From Tessaracoccus caeni (lineage in GTDB: Bacteria > Actinomycetota > Actinomycetes > Propionibacteriales > Propionibacteriaceae): a DNA stretch of 64,000 nt. Position numbers and translations under genes: made by a program. A model generated the notes under the pieces. The model had not been told where the DNA came from and did no database searches. It was given only the letters and a program-made list of their open reading frames with translations. The stretch covers positions 62,001 to 126,000 of the forward strand of contig NZ_JARGDO010000009.1 in assembly GCF_029211185.1 (NCBI RefSeq). Reading direction: 5' to 3'. Shown here one piece after another: positions 1-8,142 of this stretch; position 1 is the stretch's first letter, and every line of letters begins with the position of its first letter.

Positions 1-187
1 CGAGCGCGGTGAGCGTGCTCGGCGCGTCGTTCTCCCTCACCGGCTCCACCGTCGCCCGCATGCGCAGCGACCGCAGCGGCAACGCGATGGCGGGGTGACC
101 GTAGACCACGGAATGCTCCCCGAAGAGGATGATCTTGGCCGCGGTCTGGCCGAGTCCGACGTGTGGCGTCACGAGAGCCCTTCTCAT
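1..187 (-). CDS. mvk: Mevalonate kinase, N-terminal part (runs off the window)
   Basis: GHMP-family kinase that would phosphorylate mevalonate in the mevalonate route to isoprenoids, in the cytoplasm. The ATG at 187-185 opens a frame with no stop to the window edge. Residues 11-38 contain GLGQTAAKIILFGEHSVVYG followed by HPAIALPL, the mevalonate kinase N-terminal signature (AKxxLFGEHxVVxGxPA). Only about 62 residues are visible, so the GHMP ATP loop cannot be checked. The start codon overlaps the stop of the upstream TctA gene (ATGA), so the two are probably translationally coupled. Another GHMP kinase is possible, but the GEHSVVYG motif favours mevalonate kinase strongly. Confidence 0.85.
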   Translation of the reverse strand, partial: MRRALVTPHVGLGQTAAKIILFGEHSVVYGHPAIALPLRSLRMRATVEPVRENDAPSTLTAL

Positions 188-1536
188 AGCAGGTTCTGCA
201 CGATCCAAGGGGAGGCGTACAGCGTCATGAACTGTACGCCGTAACCCACGCCCAGCTTGTTGAAGGTGCCGCAGGCGATGCCAACGAGAAGAACGCCGAA
301 GATGTTGGCCACGCCCGCGTCGAGGAAGGCCAGCAGCAGGATGAAGCCGACGAACAGGCCGAGCACCGCCTCGTGCGGGATGTAGCGCATCACGAAGTAG
401 GTGATCTGGTACGAGTAGCGCACCGCGATGATGTAGGTGACCACCAGCGCCAGCAGTGCTCCGACGAGCACCGCCGCGACGAACTGCCCGGTGCTGAGCA
501 GGTGGTGCAGGTTGTTGTCGAGCGAGAGCACCGGGGGAGCGTTGAACAGCGCCTGCGCGGGGCCGATCGCCACCGGCGACAGCGGAATGCCGACGGCGAG
601 CAGCGGGATGATCGTTCCGGACAGATAGGCCGCGTGCGCGATGCCGTTCATCGCCGTGATCGAGCGGTTGGCCTTCGTGAGGCGATCGCCGCCGCGCCCC
701 TCGGCGGCCCTGCCCAGCAGGAAGGTCAGCCCGACGGGGCTGAGCACGAACAGGGGGGTGGTGATCAGGGACAGCAACCCGGTGCGCGCGGCCTCGCCCT
801 TGGTCAGGATGTTGTGGGGGACCAGCGACTGTCCCTTCAGCTCCCGGCGCGAGATGTTCAGCTGGACGGGGCGGCGACGCGGCAGCGCGTCGCGCTTCTT
901 GCGGTTGAGGAGGCCGAGGATCGACACCAGCATGGGTCCGATGGTGATGCCGAGGAAGAACGACACCGAGATGCTGCCGTCCTCTGGGATGACGCCCTGC
1001 GCGCGATACAGCGAGAGCAGCCCCTGGAACAGCAGCGACAGCGGGACGATGGCGAGCAGCGACAGCAGCCGGTTCGCGCCCAGCAGCGCCAGGACCACCG
1101 CGCCGATGACGAACAGCAGCGAGCCGTATTGGCGCAGGGTCTCCGCATAGGGGGTGATCGCCGTCGCGATGGCCAGGCTCACCGGGATCGCCACGACGGT
1201 GCCGATCGCGCTGCCGGCCGCCATCTTCTTGATGGTCTCCGCCGCCCTGCCCTGTTCCTTCAGATAGAGCGAGTCCTCCATCATCGGGGTGGACAAGACG
1301 CCGCCCGGCAGGCCGACGAGGGCGGTGGGGATGGCGTTGGTGAGATTGAGGGTGACGATGGCCGCGATGAAGAAGGTGAGCACCACGATCGGGGCGACGC
1401 CGGCCAGCACAAGCGCGAGGGTCACGGGCACCAGCACGCTGGTCTCGTCGGTGCCGGGGATGAAACCGATGAAGGTGTAGAGCAGGATCGCCGCGACGGC
1501 CGCGATCGGCAGCTGGACGAGCAGAGAGACGTCCAT
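184..1536 (-). CDS. Tripartite tricarboxylate transporter permease, TctA family
   Basis: Large membrane subunit of a tripartite tricarboxylate transporter, a secondary carrier that uses a periplasmic or lipoprotein binding protein (TctC) and a small membrane subunit (TctB). About 450 residues, rich in hydrophobic segments, with the conserved early stretch FIGFIPGTDE, then NAIPTALVGLPGG and MMEDSLYLKEQGRAAE, typical of the family (GxxPGxxP / GxPGxxxT region). An upstream ATG at 1578 is in frame, but the ATG at 1536 is preferred: it sits one base after the stop of the small subunit, and its protein begins MDVSLLVQLPIAAVAA as the first membrane helix. No TctC is in the window. The substrate is unknown; the overlap with mevalonate kinase hints at an isoprenoid-related organic acid. 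Confidence 0.85.
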   Translation of the reverse strand: MDVSLLVQLPIAAVAAILLYTFIGFIPGTDETSVLVPVTLALVLAGVAPIVVLTFFIAAIVTLNLTNAIPTALVGLPGGVLSTPMMEDSLYLKEQGRAAETIKKMAAGSAIGTVVAIPVSLAIATAITPYAETLRQYGSLLFVIGAVVLALLGANRLLSLLAIVPLSLLFQGLLSLYRAQGVIPEDGSISVSFFLGITIGPMLVSILGLLNRKKRDALPRRRPVQLNISRRELKGQSLVPHNILTKGEAARTGLLSLITTPLFVLSPVGLTFLLGRAAEGRGGDRLTKANRSITAMNGIAHAAYLSGTIIPLLAVGIPLSPVAIGPAQALFNAPPVLSLDNNLHHLLSTGQFVAAVLVGALLALVVTYIIAVRYSYQITYFVMRYIPHEAVLGLFVGFILLLAFLDAGVANIFGVLLVGIACGTFNKLGVGYGVQFMTLYASPWIVQNLL

Positions 1537-1537
1537 A

Positions 1538-1867
1538 TCAGGAGGCGGATGTCGTGGTGGTGGACCCCGCCTCGGCAAGGGCCGCGCTGCTGTCGTCGGC
1601 GAGGTCGTCGTCGCCGACGATCCGCACGTCGCGCTTGGGGGAGATGAGCACGGCGCAGACGATGAAACCGATCACGGATCCGCCGAGGCCCCAGAGGAAC
1701 AGGTTTGCGGAGAGAGCGGTGGCGATGAGCAGCGCGATGGCGGTGGTGGCCGCGCAGCAGATGAGCGACCAGGTCAGGTGTCCGGCCGAGACCAGGTCGT
1801 TCCACACCTCGATGTACTGCTCGTCGTGATCGAGCGGAGGGGCATCGGGTGAATCAAATTTAGGCAC
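1538..1867 (-). CDS. Small TctB-like membrane subunit
   Basis: Hypothetical membrane protein of 109 residues beginning at a GTG. It has two clear hydrophobic helices (about residues 31-52 and 54-72) and a charged, low-complexity C-terminus. Position and topology fit the small TctB-type partner of the TctA permease just downstream (gap 1 base), although it is shorter than usual TctB proteins (about 150 residues with four helices) and I recognise no family motif. It is the first gene of a leftward operon TctB-like/TctA/mevalonate kinase. Function as a transporter subunit is inferred from context. Confidence 0.6.
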   Translation of the reverse strand: MPKFDSPDAPPLDHDEQYIEVWNDLVSAGHLTWSLICCAATTAIALLIATALSANLFLWGLGGSVIGFIVCAVLISPKRDVRIVGDDDLADDSSAALAEAGSTTTTSAS

Positions 1868-1937
1868 GACAACGTAGCTTAATTCTTCGGTGGGTTGTTG
1901 ACAATCGCGCGGGCTGGCGGCGGAAAACGCGGAGTTC

Positions 1938-1963
1938 CTGAGAAATTTTGATTTTATTCTCAG
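1938..1963. promoter_or_regulatory. AT-rich inverted repeat in the divergent tct/rpf promoter region
   Basis: The 146-bp space between the leftward transporter genes and the rightward rpf gene holds an AT-rich island with the 7-bp inverted repeat CTGAGAA (1938-1944) and TTCTCAG (1957-1963), separated by 12 AT-rich bases. In such GC-rich DNA this probably marks promoter and operator elements. I could not match it to a known regulator, and I do not see a c-di-AMP riboswitch, which often precedes rpf genes in actinobacteria. Confidence 0.4.
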
Positions 1964-2013
1964 AATTGAGAGACTTTGTTCGTGTCATTGAACTCGGCTC
2001 GGGGGAACCTGCT

Positions 2014-3156
2014 GTGAAGAAGAAGATCGTTGCCTTCGGGGTGGCCTCGTTGCTCGTCGCCGGTGGCGTGATCGCCGGCGCGGTGCTGCATAACGACGTC
2101 CAGCTCGACATCGACGGCGAGGTGATCGCCGCCGGCGGATTCAATGCCACCGTCGCCGACGTGTTGGCGGCGCAGAACGTCGAGGTGTCCGACGAAGACC
2201 TCGTGCTGCCCTCGCTCGACTCTGCGGTGTCCGACGGAAGCATGGTCACCGTGCGCTACGCCAGGGACATCGTCTTGGATATCGACGGCGAGCCTCTGAC
2301 CATCACCACCACGGCCCTGACCTTGGACGAGGCTCTCGACGCCGCCGCCCTCGCCGACCCCGAGGGCATGGAACAGGCCTGGCTGTCGGTGTCCCGCTCG
2401 GCTGCCGTTCCGCGTTCGGGCCTGGACGTCGACGTGCGGATGCCCAAGACCGTCACGCTGAGCGTCGGCGGTGAGAAGGCCGAGGAGCTGACCAGCACCG
2501 TCGCCACCGTGGCCGACCTGCTCGCGGAGCAGAACCTCACCGTCGGGGAGACCGACAAGCTGACGCCGAAGGCGGGCACCGCGCTGGTCGACGATCTTGA
2601 GATCGTGCTCGACCGCGTCGTCGTGACCACGGAGACCAAGACCGAGAAGACCGCCTTCACGACGATCGAGAAGAAGGACTCCACCCTGCTCAAGGGCACC
2701 ACCGAGGTGGCGACCAAGGGCAAGAAGGGCAAGATCAAGCGCACCTACGAGGTCACCACCGTCAACGGCAAGGAGACCGATCGGGAGGTCGTCAAGGAGA
2801 AGGTGCTGGCCGAGCCCGTCGACAAGGTTGTCAAGGTGGGCACCAAGGTCGAGGTGAAGACCTCCAACAGCTCGTCCTCCAGCGGTTCCTCCGGTGGCTC
2901 GTCGAGCGGTGCGGGCATCAACATGGCCAACGAGGGCATGTGGGACAGGATCGCCCAGTGCGAGTCCAGCGGCGACTGGAGCATCAACACGGGCAACGGC
3001 TACTACGGCGGCCTGCAGTTCAGCCTGGAGACCTGGCGCGGCGTCAATGGCCAGGACTTCGCGGAGTACCCCCACCAGGCGACCCGCGCGGAGCAGATCA
3101 CCGTGGCCAACCGCCTCTACGCCCAGCGCGGCACGCAGCCCTGGTCCTGCGCCTAG
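2014..3156 (+). CDS. rpfB: Resuscitation-promoting factor, RpfB-like
   Basis: Cell-surface peptidoglycan hydrolase (lytic transglycosylase-like) that helps wake dormant cells. 380 residues from the GTG at 2014, which has a GGGGGA site eight bases upstream; an upstream in-frame start would extend it by 22 residues without a signal sequence. Order: N-terminal membrane/signal helix (residues 5-25), three DUF348 (YabE-type) repeats (about 28-190), a G5 domain (about 200-282), a Ser/Gly linker, and the C-terminal Rpf domain starting MWDRIAQCESSGDW, with catalytic Glu about 317 in the CESSGDW motif and a closing Cys at the C-terminus. This is the full RpfB arrangement. In many actinobacteria rpfB sits next to ksgA, but not here. 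Confidence 0.93.
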   Translation: MKKKIVAFGVASLLVAGGVIAGAVLHNDVQLDIDGEVIAAGGFNATVADVLAAQNVEVSDEDLVLPSLDSAVSDGSMVTVRYARDIVLDIDGEPLTITTTALTLDEALDAAALADPEGMEQAWLSVSRSAAVPRSGLDVDVRMPKTVTLSVGGEKAEELTSTVATVADLLAEQNLTVGETDKLTPKAGTALVDDLEIVLDRVVVTTETKTEKTAFTTIEKKDSTLLKGTTEVATKGKKGKIKRTYEVTTVNGKETDREVVKEKVLAEPVDKVVKVGTKVEVKTSNSSSSSGSSGGSSSGAGINMANEGMWDRIAQCESSGDWSINTGNGYYGGLQFSLETWRGVNGQDFAEYPHQATRAEQITVANRLYAQRGTQPWSCA

Positions 3157-3184
3157 GCTCTACGGCCTTCAAGGGTCTTCAAGA

Positions 3185-3226
3185 TCCCGTCGGCAGGCAT
3201 CGCGCCTGCCGGCGGGACTTTTTGTA
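3185..3226 (+). terminator. Rho-independent terminator after rpfB
   Basis: A 14-bp stem, TCCCGTCGGCAGGC pairing with GCCTGCCGGCGGGA through one G-U pair, with the loop ATCGC and followed by ACTTTTTG. Confidence 0.85.
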
Positions 3227-3261
3227 CTGGAGGAAGTGGCAGGATCGGGGGAGGAGGTGCC

Positions 3262-5454
3262 ATGGACACACACGCCGACGGCGACGTCACCGGGGGCACG
3301 ACGCGAGGGTGGGCTCGCGTCCTCGTCCCAGCCTTGATCCTGCTGGTCTGGCTCGTCGGAGCAGGGCTGGGCGGGCCCAAGTTCGGCCAGGTGGACGAGG
3401 TGTCGTCCAACGACCCGACCGCCTACCTGCCGAGTTCCGCCGACGCCACCACCGTGCACAAGGCGCAGTCCCGGTTCACCGACTCCGACGCGATTCCCGC
3501 CATCGTCGTTTTCGCGGCCACTCGGGAACTCGGCGACGACGATCTGGCCGCGCTCGCCGAGGCCCTCGACGACGCGCAGTCCGTCGACGGTGTGGCGGAG
3601 GGTTCCTCGCCGGTCCTCCCATCGGAGGACGGGATGGCCGCTCAGGTCTTCGTGCCCATCGACGCCGACTCCGATGTCGCCGACGTGGTGGTCCATCTGG
3701 GCGCGGCCCTTCGCGCCGCCGCACCCGACGGAGTGGACGTGTTCGTCACCGGGCCCGCGGGTTTCTCGGCCGACCTTGTGGAGGCCTTCGGTGGCATCGA
3801 CGGCATCCTGTTGGGCGTCGCGTTGGCTGCGGTGTTCGTGATCCTGATCGTCGTCTATCGCTCGCTGCTGCTGCCCCTGGTGGTGCTGTCGACCAGCGTT
3901 TTCGCGCTCTGCGTCGCGCTGCTCACCGTGTGGTGGCTGGCCAAGGCCGGGGTTCTCCTGCTCAGCGGGCAGACCCAGGGCATCCTGTTCATCCTGGTGA
4001 TCGGCGCCGCCACCGACTACTCGCTGCTGCTCGTCGCCCGATTCCGCGAGGAGCTGCGCCTGACGAGCAACCGCAGCGCGGCCCTGTGGACCGCCCTCAA
4101 GGGATGCGTCGAGCCCATCACCGCCTCCGGTGGCACCGTGATCGCTGGCCTGCTGTGCCTCCTGCTGAGCGATCTGAAGTCGAACAGCGGGCTCGGACCG
4201 GTGGCTGCGATCGGGATCCTTTTCGCCATGGTCGCTGCGCTCACCTTCTTGCCTGCGGCGCTGGCGCTGCTCGGCCGGGCGGCCTTCTGGCCCCGGATCC
4301 CGCGCTTCGATCCGGACGCCGACGCGCACCGCGACCAGGTGCTCACCACCGGTCTATGGGCGCGAGTGGCCCGGTTCGTCGCCGCGCATCCGCGGCCCGT
4401 GTGGATCGTCACCACGCTCGTCATGCTGGCCGGCAGCCTGGGCGTGCTGCAGCTCCAGGCGACGGGCGTGGCCCGTTCCGATCTGGTGCTGGGCGCCTCT
4501 GAGGCCAGAGACGGCCAGGCGGCGCTGGGCACCCACTTCCCGGGAGGTTCGGGCAGCCCGGCCCTCGTGCTCGCCCCGGAGGCGTCGCTCCAAGAACTCG
4601 CCGACGCGCTGCTCGCGCACGACGGCGTCGCTTCCGTTTCCGTCGTCTCGGCCGACTCGCCCAGCGGCAGCGCGCCCGTCACGGAGGAGGGCGTCATGGC
4701 CTTCGGTCCGCCGGGCACGCCCGTTCCGGAGCCCACCGTCGTCGACGGTCAGGTGCTGCTGCAGGCGACGCTGAGCGACGCCCCAGATTCGGCCGACGCG
4801 GAGGCTGCTGTCCGGGCGCTGCGGGACGAGCTGCCCGACGGCGTCCTGGTGGGAGGCGTGACCGCCACCGCCATCGACACCAACGACGCCTCGATCCACG
4901 ACCGCAATCTGATCATCCCCGTCGTGCTGGCCGTGATCCTTGTGATCCTGATGGTGCTGCTGCGCAGCGTGCTGGCGCCGGTGCTGCTGATCCTCACCAC
5001 CGTCGTCTCCTTCGGCACCGCGATGGGCGTGGCGGCGCTGGTGTTCAACCACGTCCTGGGTTTTCCGGGCGCCGATCCCGCCGTGCCGCTCTACGGCTTC
5101 GTCTTCCTGGTGGCGCTCGGCATCGACTACAACATCTTCCTGATGACACGAGTCCGGGAGGAGTCGCTGACGCGCGGCACCCGAGATGGCATGATCCGTG
5201 GCCTGACCATCACGGGCGGGGTGATCACCTCGGCCGGCCTGGTGCTGGCCGCCACTTTCGCTGCGCTCTCGGTGATCCCGATCCTGTTCCTGGTGCAGCT
5301 GGCCTTCATCGTCGCCTTCGGCGTGCTGCTGGACACCTTCGTGGTGCGCACCTTGCTCGTCCCGGCCCTCGCTCTGGACATTGAGGACCGAGTCTGGTGG
5401 CCGTCGCGTCTGGCCCGCGGCGTCCCACGCCACGCGCTGCCCTCCGAACGCTAG
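3262..5454 (+). CDS. MMPL-family RND transporter
   Basis: Inner-membrane RND-type exporter of the MMPL/YdfJ family, which in actinobacteria exports lipids or hydrophobic compounds by proton antiport. 730 residues. One N-terminal helix (about 15-36) is followed by an extracellular domain, then a five-helix bundle containing GAATDYSLLLVARFREEL (about residues 248-265). The layout repeats after a second extracellular domain with ALGIDYNIFLMTRVREE (about 620-636). The two Asp-Tyr pairs in the fourth helices are the proton-relay positions of the family. The ATG has a strong GGAGG site. It stands alone behind the rpfB terminator. Substrate unknown. Confidence 0.9.
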   Translation: MDTHADGDVTGGTTRGWARVLVPALILLVWLVGAGLGGPKFGQVDEVSSNDPTAYLPSSADATTVHKAQSRFTDSDAIPAIVVFAATRELGDDDLAALAEALDDAQSVDGVAEGSSPVLPSEDGMAAQVFVPIDADSDVADVVVHLGAALRAAAPDGVDVFVTGPAGFSADLVEAFGGIDGILLGVALAAVFVILIVVYRSLLLPLVVLSTSVFALCVALLTVWWLAKAGVLLLSGQTQGILFILVIGAATDYSLLLVARFREELRLTSNRSAALWTALKGCVEPITASGGTVIAGLLCLLLSDLKSNSGLGPVAAIGILFAMVAALTFLPAALALLGRAAFWPRIPRFDPDADAHRDQVLTTGLWARVARFVAAHPRPVWIVTTLVMLAGSLGVLQLQATGVARSDLVLGASEARDGQAALGTHFPGGSGSPALVLAPEASLQELADALLAHDGVASVSVVSADSPSGSAPVTEEGVMAFGPPGTPVPEPTVVDGQVLLQATLSDAPDSADAEAAVRALRDELPDGVLVGGVTATAIDTNDASIHDRNLIIPVVLAVILVILMVLLRSVLAPVLLILTTVVSFGTAMGVAALVFNHVLGFPGADPAVPLYGFVFLVALGIDYNIFLMTRVREESLTRGTRDGMIRGLTITGGVITSAGLVLAATFAALSVIPILFLVQLAFIVAFGVLLDTFVVRTLLVPALALDIEDRVWWPSRLARGVPRHALPSER

Positions 5455-5477
5455 GTCGCCCGAGGTCTGGCGGCGTT

Positions 5478-5503
5478 GTTTAGCGCCGGGTGCTCCTGGG
5501 TAT
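5478..5503 (+). promoter_or_regulatory. SigB/SigF-type promoter of the YHS gene
   Basis: GTTT (5478-5481), a 16-base spacer, then GGGTAT (5498-5503). This matches the actinobacterial SigB/SigF consensus GTTT-N14-16-GGGTAT and lies 41 bases before the YHS start codon. The sigma factor gene of that class is 380 bases downstream. Confidence 0.65.
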
Positions 5504-5544
5504 GTGGATGGTGACGGCCTATCCGTTGAGAGAAGGAGAACAAG

Positions 5545-5697
5545 ATGAGTGCCGAGAACCAGTGTCCGGTGTGCGCGATGGAGGTCAATCCCCACCTCGC
5601 GCTTTCGGAGCCCTATGACGGGCAGTCCTACTACTTCTGTTCCGAGGGCTGCCGCGAGCAGTTCCTGAAGGATCCCAAGACCTACGTCGGCGAGTAG
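5545..5697 (+). CDS. YHS-domain small protein
   Basis: A 50-residue protein with an AAGGAG site. It begins MSAENQCPVCAMEV and continues with LSEPYDGQSYYFCSEGCRE and QFLKDPKTYVGE. This is a single YHS domain, with the CPVCxM and FCSxxCxxxF motifs that bind a metal ion in copper-handling and other redox proteins. It is too short to appear in a 60-residue ORF screen. It is framed by its own SigB-type promoter and a strong terminator, so it is probably a free-standing stress-induced metal-binding protein. Free YHS proteins may deliver or sense heavy metals; the specific role is unknown. Confidence 0.88.
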   Translation: MSAENQCPVCAMEVNPHLALSEPYDGQSYYFCSEGCREQFLKDPKTYVGE

Positions 5698-5727
5698 ATC
5701 TTCGTCGATCCCCGCGGTCCACATGCC

Positions 5728-5770
5728 GAGCCGGCAGGGCGTCCCCCAAGCCCTGCCGGCTCTTTCCTCT
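5728..5770 (+). terminator. Terminator after the YHS gene
   Basis: A perfect 13-bp stem, GAGCCGGCAGGGC (5728-5740) with GCCCTGCCGGCTC (5750-5762), and then TTTCCTCT. Confidence 0.85.
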
Positions 5771-5883
5771 CCTGTGGGCGAGCGGCGAGCCATTGCCAAT
5801 GGCCTTGTCTTGTGGCAGCGTGGAGGTAGCCGAAGCGGTCAAACCACGTGCCGACTTTGCTGTGTTCCCGGGAGGGGGCCGTC

Positions 5884-6681
5884 ATGGCACGTGGGCATGC
5901 GACGACAATCACGGACGAGGAGCGCGAGAAGCGCACCGCACAACTCTTTCATCGACTCGCGTCTTCGGGCGGATCCGCAGAGAAGCGGCGTCTGGCCAAC
6001 CGGATCGCGGAACTCAATCTCCCGCTGTGCGACGCGCTGGCCAACAGATATGCAGGCCGAGGCTGCGATCGGGAGGATCTCGTTCAGGTGGCCCGGCTGG
6101 CGCTGATGGGCGCCATCGAAAGATTCCGTCCAGAGGCGGAGACGTCCTTCGTGGGATTCGCCGTCCCCACGATCACCGGCGAGCTGAAACGTCACTTCCG
6201 CGACAACGCCTGGATGGTGCGCCCGCCCCGCGCCGTCCAGGAGCTGCGGCCGCGCGTCCTCGCGACGCAGCAACGGCTGGCCCAGGAGCACGGCCGGGAG
6301 CCGACCCTCGACGACGTCGCCGCCTTTTTGGACGAGACACCGGAGGCGATCCGGGAGTGCCTCAAAGCCTCCGGTGCGTTCCACCTCGTCTCGCTGGATC
6401 GGCCCGCTCAACCGGACTCCGGCGTCCGTCTGGCCGACACCGTGCCCGACGATGGCGACGACATCGCAGTTCTGCTCGATCGCCTCGACCTACGCCGGGC
6501 GGTCCGCACGCTGCCTTCCCCCGAGCGTCGCCTGTTGCGGTGGCGGTTCGAGGACGGGATGAGCCAGTCCCAGATCGCGGAACGGCTCGGAGTGTCCCAG
6601 ATGCAGGTGTCCAGGATCCTGCGCGCGCTCCTCGGCCGGCTCCGCCTCCTGCTGACTCCCGACGCCGCCTGCGCAGCGTAG
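5884..6681 (+). CDS. RNA polymerase sigma factor, SigB/SigF/SigG family
   Basis: Group 3 sigma-70 factor of the SigB/F/G class, which directs RNA polymerase to stress promoters. About 265 residues from the ATG at 5884, chosen because GGGAGGGGG lies just upstream; the frame is open 12 codons further up. Region 2 is visible as CDREDLVQVARLALMGAIER and FVGFAVPTITGELKRHFRD, region 3 around RPPRAVQELRPRVLATQ, and region 4 as SQSQIAERLGVSQMQVSR, a helix-turn-helix for the -35 box. No anti-sigma factor (RsbW) or antagonist gene lies beside it, which is unusual for this class, so control must be elsewhere or transcriptional. GTTT-GGGTA promoters before the YHS and GPGG genes are candidate targets. 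Confidence 0.9.
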   Translation: MARGHATTITDEEREKRTAQLFHRLASSGGSAEKRRLANRIAELNLPLCDALANRYAGRGCDREDLVQVARLALMGAIERFRPEAETSFVGFAVPTITGELKRHFRDNAWMVRPPRAVQELRPRVLATQQRLAQEHGREPTLDDVAAFLDETPEAIRECLKASGAFHLVSLDRPAQPDSGVRLADTVPDDGDDIAVLLDRLDLRRAVRTLPSPERRLLRWRFEDGMSQSQIAERLGVSQMQVSRILRALLGRLRLLLTPDAACAA

Positions 6682-6707
6682 TGCCGCGCGGCAATCCCCG
6701 GATCGAT

Positions 6708-6732
6708 GTTTCGGGCGTCGATGTGTGGGTAG
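6708..6732 (+). promoter_or_regulatory. SigB/SigF-type promoter of the GPGG gene
   Basis: GTTT (6708-6711), a 15-base spacer, then GGGTAG (6727-6732), 30 bases before the ATG of the small membrane protein gene. It is the second match to the stress-sigma consensus within 1.3 kb. Confidence 0.65.
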
Positions 6733-6762
6733 TGGGAGGAAGTCCAAGGAAAGGAACTCACC

Positions 6763-6906
6763 ATGGCTCTCGTGTTGTGGATCATCGCCGCGGTCCTCGT
6801 GGTCGGCGGCATTCTGGCGCTCATCCGGAAGCAGATCCTGTGGGGCATCGTGCTGATCGTCGTCGGATTGATGGTCGGCCCGGGAGGCGTCAGCATCTTC
6901 ACCTGA
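6763..6906 (+). CDS. GPGG-motif small membrane protein
   Basis: A 47-residue protein with an AAGGAAAGGAA ribosome site. It begins MALVLWIIAAVLVVGGILAL, then has the short turn IRKQ and a second hydrophobic helix ending in the motif VGPGGVSIFT. Two membrane helices and a C-terminal GPGG are the hallmarks of a family of tiny actinobacterial membrane proteins of unknown function. Placement directly behind a stress sigma factor and its own SigB-type promoter suggests an envelope-stress role, which is an inference. Confidence 0.85.
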   Translation: MALVLWIIAAVLVVGGILALIRKQILWGIVLIVVGLMVGPGGVSIFT

Positions 6907-6922
6907 CGGATGCGAAAAGGCG

Positions 6923-7984
6923 CTATGCGTCCTCGGGATCCAGGCCGCTCTCGATCACCCTGGTGGCCAGTTCCCTGAGCTTCAGGTTGCGACGTTGGCT
7001 CGCCTGACGTAGTCGCTCGAAGGCAGCCGGCGGCACCAGCCTGTGCCGCTCGACGAGAACCCCGGTCGCCTGCCCGATGAGGCGATGGCTCTGGACCGCC
7101 ACCTGGAGATGAGCCTCCCGATCGGAGGCCTGGTGGATGGCGAGGATTCGTTGCAGGGCTGCGGCGAGGCCGGCGGCCAGCAGGTCCGCCGCGACCATCT
7201 CGTCGACGGTGATGCGACGCGGGCGTGGGAACTGCACCCAGGCCCGGCACTCCATGTCGGGCGTCGGCGGGAGGAGCAAGATGCCCGGCCGGAGGCTGAC
7301 CGCGTCGGGGCTGGGTTGGCCGTCCAAGCCGACCCTCACGGGAAGCGGTAGCGAGTCGGCGGTCTCGATGCTCCAGTCGCCGAACCATCGCTGGTTCTCG
7401 CCGTCGCCCAGGCGGATGGTGCAGTCGCCGTCGAAAAGCAGCTCGAAGCCGTACTCGGCGATCTTGAGCAGGGTGCTCAGCTCGTCGACCGTGGCGAAGC
7501 TCCGTGCCACATGGGCCGCCGCCGCGCGGCGCTCCGTCGCCTCGTGCAGACGGGTGATGTCGCGCAGTACGCGCAGATGCGTGGTGCCGAGGGAGCCGTG
7601 ATGGATGCTGGCGCCGGACGAGCGAACCCAGACGCGGCTGCGGTCGCGTCGATAGAGCACCAGCTCGCTGTCGCTATGGGCGGGGGAGAGGTGCGCGTCG
7701 TGGTGATGGCGGACCTCCGCGAGCCCCTCGGGGTCTTCCTCCTCCGACGGCCACCACGGGTAAGGCGGACGGTAGGGGCCATCGGCCGGCTGATAGCCGA
7801 GGAGGTCGATGAACGCCTGGTTCATCTCGATGACGGTGCCTTCGGCGTCGAAGAGAAAAACGCCGTCCTGAATGCACTCGACGACGGCGCGCCGCCAGTC
7901 CGCGTCGATCAGGTGGATCCTGGCTTCTTCCTCGGCGGAGAGGGGCGGGTTGGTCGGCGGGAGTGCGAACTGTTCCGAGTTCAT
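6923..7984 (-). CDS. PAS and ANTAR domain RNA-binding regulator
   Basis: Sensory antitermination regulator of 353 residues. The PAS domain (about 25-150) has VVECIQDGVFLFDAEGTVIE, MNQAFIDLLGYQ and the closing LRVLRDITRLHEA. A GAF-like middle follows (about 165-275). The C-terminal ANTAR domain (about 295-350) shows IGQATGVLVERHRLVPPAAF, ERLRQASQRRNLKLRELATR and VIESG. ANTAR domains bind paired hairpins in nascent RNA to prevent termination. The gene runs towards the GPGG gene and away from the mntR-like gene. Its RNA targets are not apparent in the window. Confidence 0.9.
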   Translation of the reverse strand: MNSEQFALPPTNPPLSAEEEARIHLIDADWRRAVVECIQDGVFLFDAEGTVIEMNQAFIDLLGYQPADGPYRPPYPWWPSEEEDPEGLAEVRHHHDAHLSPAHSDSELVLYRRDRSRVWVRSSGASIHHGSLGTTHLRVLRDITRLHEATERRAAAAHVARSFATVDELSTLLKIAEYGFELLFDGDCTIRLGDGENQRWFGDWSIETADSLPLPVRVGLDGQPSPDAVSLRPGILLLPPTPDMECRAWVQFPRPRRITVDEMVAADLLAAGLAAALQRILAIHQASDREAHLQVAVQSHRLIGQATGVLVERHRLVPPAAFERLRQASQRRNLKLRELATRVIESGLDPEDA

Positions 7985-8142
7985 CGCGCGACACGATGCG
8001 GTGCGGAGCGGTCAAGGACGAGACGATGATGCATGGCGAGGATCTCCTGCGTGCCGGTGGTAGGCAATATAGCCGGGTCCGGGTGTCGCGCCTCGTCGGA
8101 TACGCTGAATCGACGTTGTCGGTCGCGGGAACGAGGAAATGG

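Noticed and set aside
373-1647. Long plus-strand frame opposite the TctA gene
   Set aside because: It is rich in Arg, Asp and His with no domain, a typical shadow of a GC-rich gene on the other strand.
1868-2013. c-di-AMP (ydaO) riboswitch before rpfB
   Set aside because: The leader is only about 146 bases and AT-rich; the conserved riboswitch cores are not visible.
4354-5799. Long minus-strand frame opposite the MMPL gene
   Set aside because: His/Gln/Arg-rich low-complexity translation, no start site, and it crosses the YHS gene and its terminator.
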